Below are positions 6,701-8,252 of a stretch of DNA of 8,252 nt, piece after piece (positions within the stretch are counted from its first letter, which is position 1; every line of letters starts with the position of its first letter). Origin of the DNA: Verrucomicrobia bacterium UBA1200 (GTDB taxonomy: Bacteria; Verrucomicrobiota; Kiritimatiellia; RFP12; UBA1067); assembly GCA_002309765.1 (NCBI GenBank), contig DBXY01000022.1, positions 85,992 through 94,243 of the forward strand. Reading direction: 5' to 3'. The position numbers and the translations under genes are program-made. The notes beneath the pieces were generated by a model. The model worked only from the letters and a program-made list of their open reading frames with translations. It had not been told where the DNA came from and searched no databases.

Positions 6701-6905
6701 AGTTGTCCACCGTCCCGTCCGGACGGATTTTAAATTTGCTGTAAATGATGCCGCCGTCTTCGCGGCCGATTTCACCAGAAACGAAATCGCCTTTCATGTC
6801 GGCGCGCAAAACCCGGCCGCGATTGACCGCTTTTTCGGCATCCGCGAACACGAATTCGCCGCCCCAAGATTCCAGCAATTTTTTGGTGATAGCAGAAGGC
6901 AACAT
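3711..6905 (-). CDS. SWIM zinc-finger SNF2-family ATPase/helicase
   Basis: This is a 1064-residue Snf2/HepA-like DNA translocase. Counting from the start chosen here, a SWIM zinc finger lies at C70, C72, C82 and H84 (CPC...CYH). A ~500-residue middle region of unassigned function follows, then the ATPase. Motif I is DEMGLGKT (619-626, Lys625 and Thr626), motif II is DEAQH (718-722), motif III is LTGTPIENS (745-753), then RVLVFSQF (914-921), motif V GGTGLNLTGAD (972-982) and motif VI DRAHRIGQ (1001-1008). All core motifs are intact, so it is probably active. Such proteins remodel protein-DNA or RNA polymerase complexes using ATP; the target here is unknown. The frame is open to an ATG at 6971, but that would place 22 codons across the terminator hairpin of the upstream gene. 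The next ATG (6905, MLPSAITKKLL) begins the helical, conserved-looking N-terminus and is preferred; neither has a clear Shine-Dalgarno sequence. DEAQ in place of DEAH is common in bacterial members. Confidence 0.92.
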   Translation of the reverse strand: MLPSAITKKLLESWGGEFVFADAEKAVNRGRVLRADMKGDFVSGEIGREDGGIIYSKFKIRPDGTVDNLCPCYTNQKLGQVCYHVVALGITLMRRHSDPLREQKYQEEQRRSRRMAEVDPASYVQRSQSGCPAVIQLKLFGDWVGEFQSGREINFGINFVGSRDGASLGACPQQTLSISAEDEALLSVLEDVCEGPPQAIFEVSARDALNIFNVAKHLQIETDAGPVEVEAHEVAVSVQVDVDHRTGELLVFPVVKTPSHSDSSKPVFIVGQRGGFVLENGHLWPMKQVLPLPYHELYRNQITVPRERVINFLDHELPNLKNATPMQLEVPPSLFARIPANPVFLLEVCGTPSVVRAILRVKYGDRTLTAVVPDPQGELSIPDPDDILCYRVRNMPSEMNALAKLAKLGFQNQNGNLVLMEQRNVLDFVGSSYPALKRNGWKVTFSGSVNGLVEELLSVIPVVKIADAGNGYFDVGYTFEGPNGGGIPPAEVQRALNCGDSYVVYKGRTLLFDDKAIAAMRGIFNDCPSRPSRTPGHFLLPDIYAPFVQSSLTALEEAICVECPDSWRELAERKNRVKNSKIEPEPLGDLETTLRPYQKYGVYWLRFLEKSGMCGLLADEMGLGKTLQTLCWISLRRASPEAQGKPALVVCPTSLVANWAREAQIFVPHLKVLVLSGTERKDRFAEIPQSDLVVTSYALIRRDQEEYAPYRFSVAVLDEAQHIKNRNTRNALAAKQICAANKLVLTGTPIENSVADIWSIMDFLMPNYLGKYDDFKINYELPIAAAGDDGEAAQEKLRRKLHPFILRRLKKQVAKDLPDKIVKVSYCQMTQEQQQVYDRLLAESRRRVGDMVRDRGFDHSRFEILAILMRLRQVCCHLGLLNDGKTPPRAYNAPSAKTEAFFELLDEAIDGGHRVLVFSQFVKMLNLLRCEFESRGIQYCYLDGSTKDRLEQCQRFNLTPSIPVFLISLKAGGTGLNLTGADMVVHFDPWWNPAVEDQATDRAHRIGQKRTVYSIKMITEDTIEEKVLAMQRKKQAVINATIGSTDQSVMQQLTYDDIKDLLGL

Positions 6906-6923
6906 CAGACAGCCCGCATCATA

Positions 6924-6960
6924 AAAATCATAACCCCGGACGGAACGACTCCGCCCGGGG
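6924..6960 (-). terminator. Intrinsic terminator of the oxidoreductase gene
   Basis: On the minus strand the hairpin has an outer stem CCCCGG/CCGGGG (6955-6960 with 6934-6939) and an inner stem CGGA/TCCG (6950-6953 with 6941-6944) around a 5-base loop, with one A-C mismatch between the stems. It is followed by the T-rich but interrupted tract TTATGATTTTT (6923-6933). It lies about 25 bases past the oxidoreductase stop and just before the SNF2 start. Confidence 0.65.
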
Positions 6961-6969
6961 CAGAACAAC

Positions 6970-6985
6970 ATTCACCGAGGTGAAT
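6970..6985. repeat. Perfect 7-bp inverted repeat touching the oxidoreductase stop codon
   Basis: ATTCACC-GA-GGTGAAT reads as two perfect 7-base arms around a 2-base centre. Its last base is part of the TAA stop (6985-6987). It could be an operator for a dimeric regulator of the SNF2 gene, or form a small RNA hairpin next to the terminator; a 2-base loop is too tight for a fully paired RNA hairpin, so the top pair would open. Confidence 0.35.
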
Positions 6986-8252
6986 TAATCGTTGTACTTG
7001 GCCAGGTCACGCCACGGCTTGCCCGGCAACGCGATACCGGGAAGCTCCGGCATCTTCAGGATTTCGCCCGGGAACGTCACGTCGCCGCCCTTCTCGAAAT
7101 CTTGCGGGGAGGGTACGCAGTTCATGTTGTAGAACGGGGAATCCTGCTTCTCAAGGATATCGCTCAAGCGCACGATCTGTCCGGTGTAGCACGCGATACG
7201 GCCGATCACGCCGCAAGCCGTGGACATGGCCACCGTCTCTCCCTCGTTGTAATAGGGGCCGGTACCCATGATGCTGCGGAGCAGGTCCGCGTGCTCGATC
7301 ACGTACGGATTGCCGTCCGGGAAATCGCCCGTCAGTTCCAACTTAGAACCGTCGATCTTACGGATCTGGCCGCCACCGAAAATCTCGGCCTCGGCCGTGC
7401 GGAAATGCTCGGAAACGTTGTTGTGGCAACCGTCGATCTGACGGCACATGGAGTGGATGTGCACCCCGTCGCCATAGTCAAAGTCAATGCCGAAGAAGTC
7501 GTACTGGTTGCCGGAATAACGGCGGGTACGGGCGCCGAAACCGACCGCGGTACGCGGATAGCGTCCGATGAACCAGTTGGCGATATCGATATTGTGGACG
7601 TGCTGCTCGCAAATGTGGTCGCCCGACAACTCGGTGAAGTTCACCCAGTTTTTGCAGAGATACTGCGCGTTGGTCTCACCGGCGCTGCGGCGCTTGACCC
7701 ACGGTACCGAACCGTTCCAGTAAACGTTACCGCCGAGAACCGGCGAAACGATCTTATCCTCAAACAGCGCCTTCGCCTGCAGGCGGTAACCGCGCTGGTG
7801 GCGGCGCTGGGTACCGGCCACGATGGTGAGTTTCTTTTCGGCCGCCTTGCGGGAAGCCTCGATGAACAAACGGCATCCGGCTCCGTCCACCGCCACGCCC
7901 TTCTCGGCGAAGACGTGCTTTCCGGCCTCAACCGCCGCCGCCAAATGAATCGGGCGGAAATTCAGCGGGGTGGTCAGGATCACGATCTCGGCATCGCTGG
8001 ACATCACGTTCTTATAAGCGGAGGCGCCCCAAGAGGCCAACTTCTCGTCACCGCCGCGGCTCTTGGCGAAATTCTTGGCCTGATGCTCGAACATATCCGC
8101 CGCCGCAACCAGTTTGATGGTGCAGTTAAGCTGCTTCGCCGCTTCGGCCAAGTTACCGTACGCGCCGCTACCGCGGCCGCCGCAACCCACGATACCGACC
8201 TTGAACTCACGGGGAGCGCCCTGCCCCACGACGATTGAAGGAGCGGCGGGCG
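6985..8252 (-). CDS. Gfo/Idh/MocA-family NAD(P)-dependent oxidoreductase with Tat-type leader (5' partial)
   Basis: The frame runs off the right edge. The GTG at 8229 is not the start: the codons before it read P-A-A-P-S-I-V, the end of the h-region and cleavage zone of the Tat-type leader typical of PVC members of this family (usual form ...APSIVVGQGAPREFKVGIVGCGGRG). Counting from that GTG codon, the NAD(P)-binding Rossmann loop GCGGRG is at 15-20. The usual EKP signature appears as EKG at 109-111 (AEKGVAVD). The substrate-domain motif EQHVHNIDIANWF at 208-220 holds the catalytic-region histidines. The C-terminus (PGIALPGKPWRDLAKYND) is also typical. These enzymes oxidise or reduce sugars and polyols, or work on glycosidic bonds through a transient keto-sugar; the exact substrate cannot be read from sequence. 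About 414 residues of mature protein are visible, close to the full family length; only the arginine-containing part of the leader is missing. Confidence 0.9.
   Translation of the reverse strand, partial: PAAPSIVVGQGAPREFKVGIVGCGGRGSGAYGNLAEAAKQLNCTIKLVAAADMFEHQAKNFAKSRGGDEKLASWGASAYKNVMSSDAEIVILTTPLNFRPIHLAAAVEAGKHVFAEKGVAVDGAGCRLFIEASRKAAEKKLTIVAGTQRRHQRGYRLQAKALFEDKIVSPVLGGNVYWNGSVPWVKRRSAGETNAQYLCKNWVNFTELSGDHICEQHVHNIDIANWFIGRYPRTAVGFGARTRRYSGNQYDFFGIDFDYGDGVHIHSMCRQIDGCHNNVSEHFRTAEAEIFGGGQIRKIDGSKLELTGDFPDGNPYVIEHADLLRSIMGTGPYYNEGETVAMSTACGVIGRIACYTGQIVRLSDILEKQDSPFYNMNCVPSPQDFEKGGDVTFPGEILKMPELPGIALPGKPWRDLAKYND

Noticed and set aside
3711..6905. SNF2 protein as part of an anti-phage defence island
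   Set aside because: No methyltransferase, nuclease, phospholipase or other defence partner is adjacent; stand-alone SWIM-SNF2 proteins are common in bacteria.
6906..6940. Minus-strand -10 box TATGAT just upstream of the SNF2 start
   Set aside because: No acceptable -35 lies at 16-18 bases, and the sequence doubles as the terminator T-rich tract.
6126..6983. 285-codon plus-strand open frame opposite the SNF2 N-terminal region
   Set aside because: It is antisense to the SWIM-containing part of a clear SNF2 protein and has no family-like features.
8227..8229. GTG start for the oxidoreductase at 8229
   Set aside because: In-frame codons beyond it encode the end of a Tat-type leader, so the gene continues past the right edge.
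7102..8238. 378-codon plus-strand open frame opposite the oxidoreductase
   Set aside because: The opposite strand carries unmistakable Gfo/Idh/MocA motifs; this frame is a GC-driven shadow.

Overview
The window looks like a chromosomal stretch from a moderately GC-rich bacterium of the PVC superphylum, most likely Lentisphaerota (Victivallales-like) or a close Verrucomicrobiota/Kiritimatiellota relative. This is inferred from the gene mix: a Tat-exported-type Gfo/Idh/MocA oxidoreductase, an M50-like membrane metallopeptidase of a type I associate with these phyla, a Pro/Ala-rich protein with Lys/Arg repeats and one membrane anchor, and a type III secretion (T3S) chaperone paired with a probable substrate. 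No rRNA, tRNA, CRISPR array, transposase or phage gene was seen.

Layout, left to right. (1) Bases 2-775 (+): the 3' part of a gene for a Pro/Ala-rich, repeat-bearing protein with one C-terminal membrane helix, closed by a strong intrinsic terminator (797-836). (2) 851-1552 (+): an M50-like integral membrane metallopeptidase with an HELTH motif, starting only about 15 bases after the terminator. (3) 1553-1743: a regulatory gap with a near-consensus sigma70-type promoter, two imperfect direct repeats upstream of it and a long hairpin at the predicted 5' end of the transcript. (4) 1744-2187 (+): a CesT/Tir-family T3S chaperone, with a hairpin plus T-tract lying over its stop codon. (5) 2296-3696 (+): a 466-residue hypothetical protein with the best Shine-Dalgarno sequence in the window, a probable T3S substrate of the chaperone. 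(6) 3711-6905 (-): a 1064-residue SWIM-zinc-finger SNF2 ATPase, convergent with the substrate gene. (7) 6985-8252 (-): most of a Gfo/Idh/MocA oxidoreductase whose signal peptide runs off the right edge, followed by its own terminator.

The unit most worth attention is 1553-3696, a stand-alone promoter-chaperone-attenuator-substrate cassette. The two genes fit the standard T3S arrangement, in which the small acidic chaperone binds the N-terminal region of the protein encoded next to it and delivers it to the secretion ATPase. No secretion apparatus genes are in the window, so the machine must be encoded elsewhere. The flanking SNF2, M50 and oxidoreductase genes look functionally unrelated to the cassette and to each other.

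Genes were read by eye; family assignments rest on visible motifs, not on database searches.
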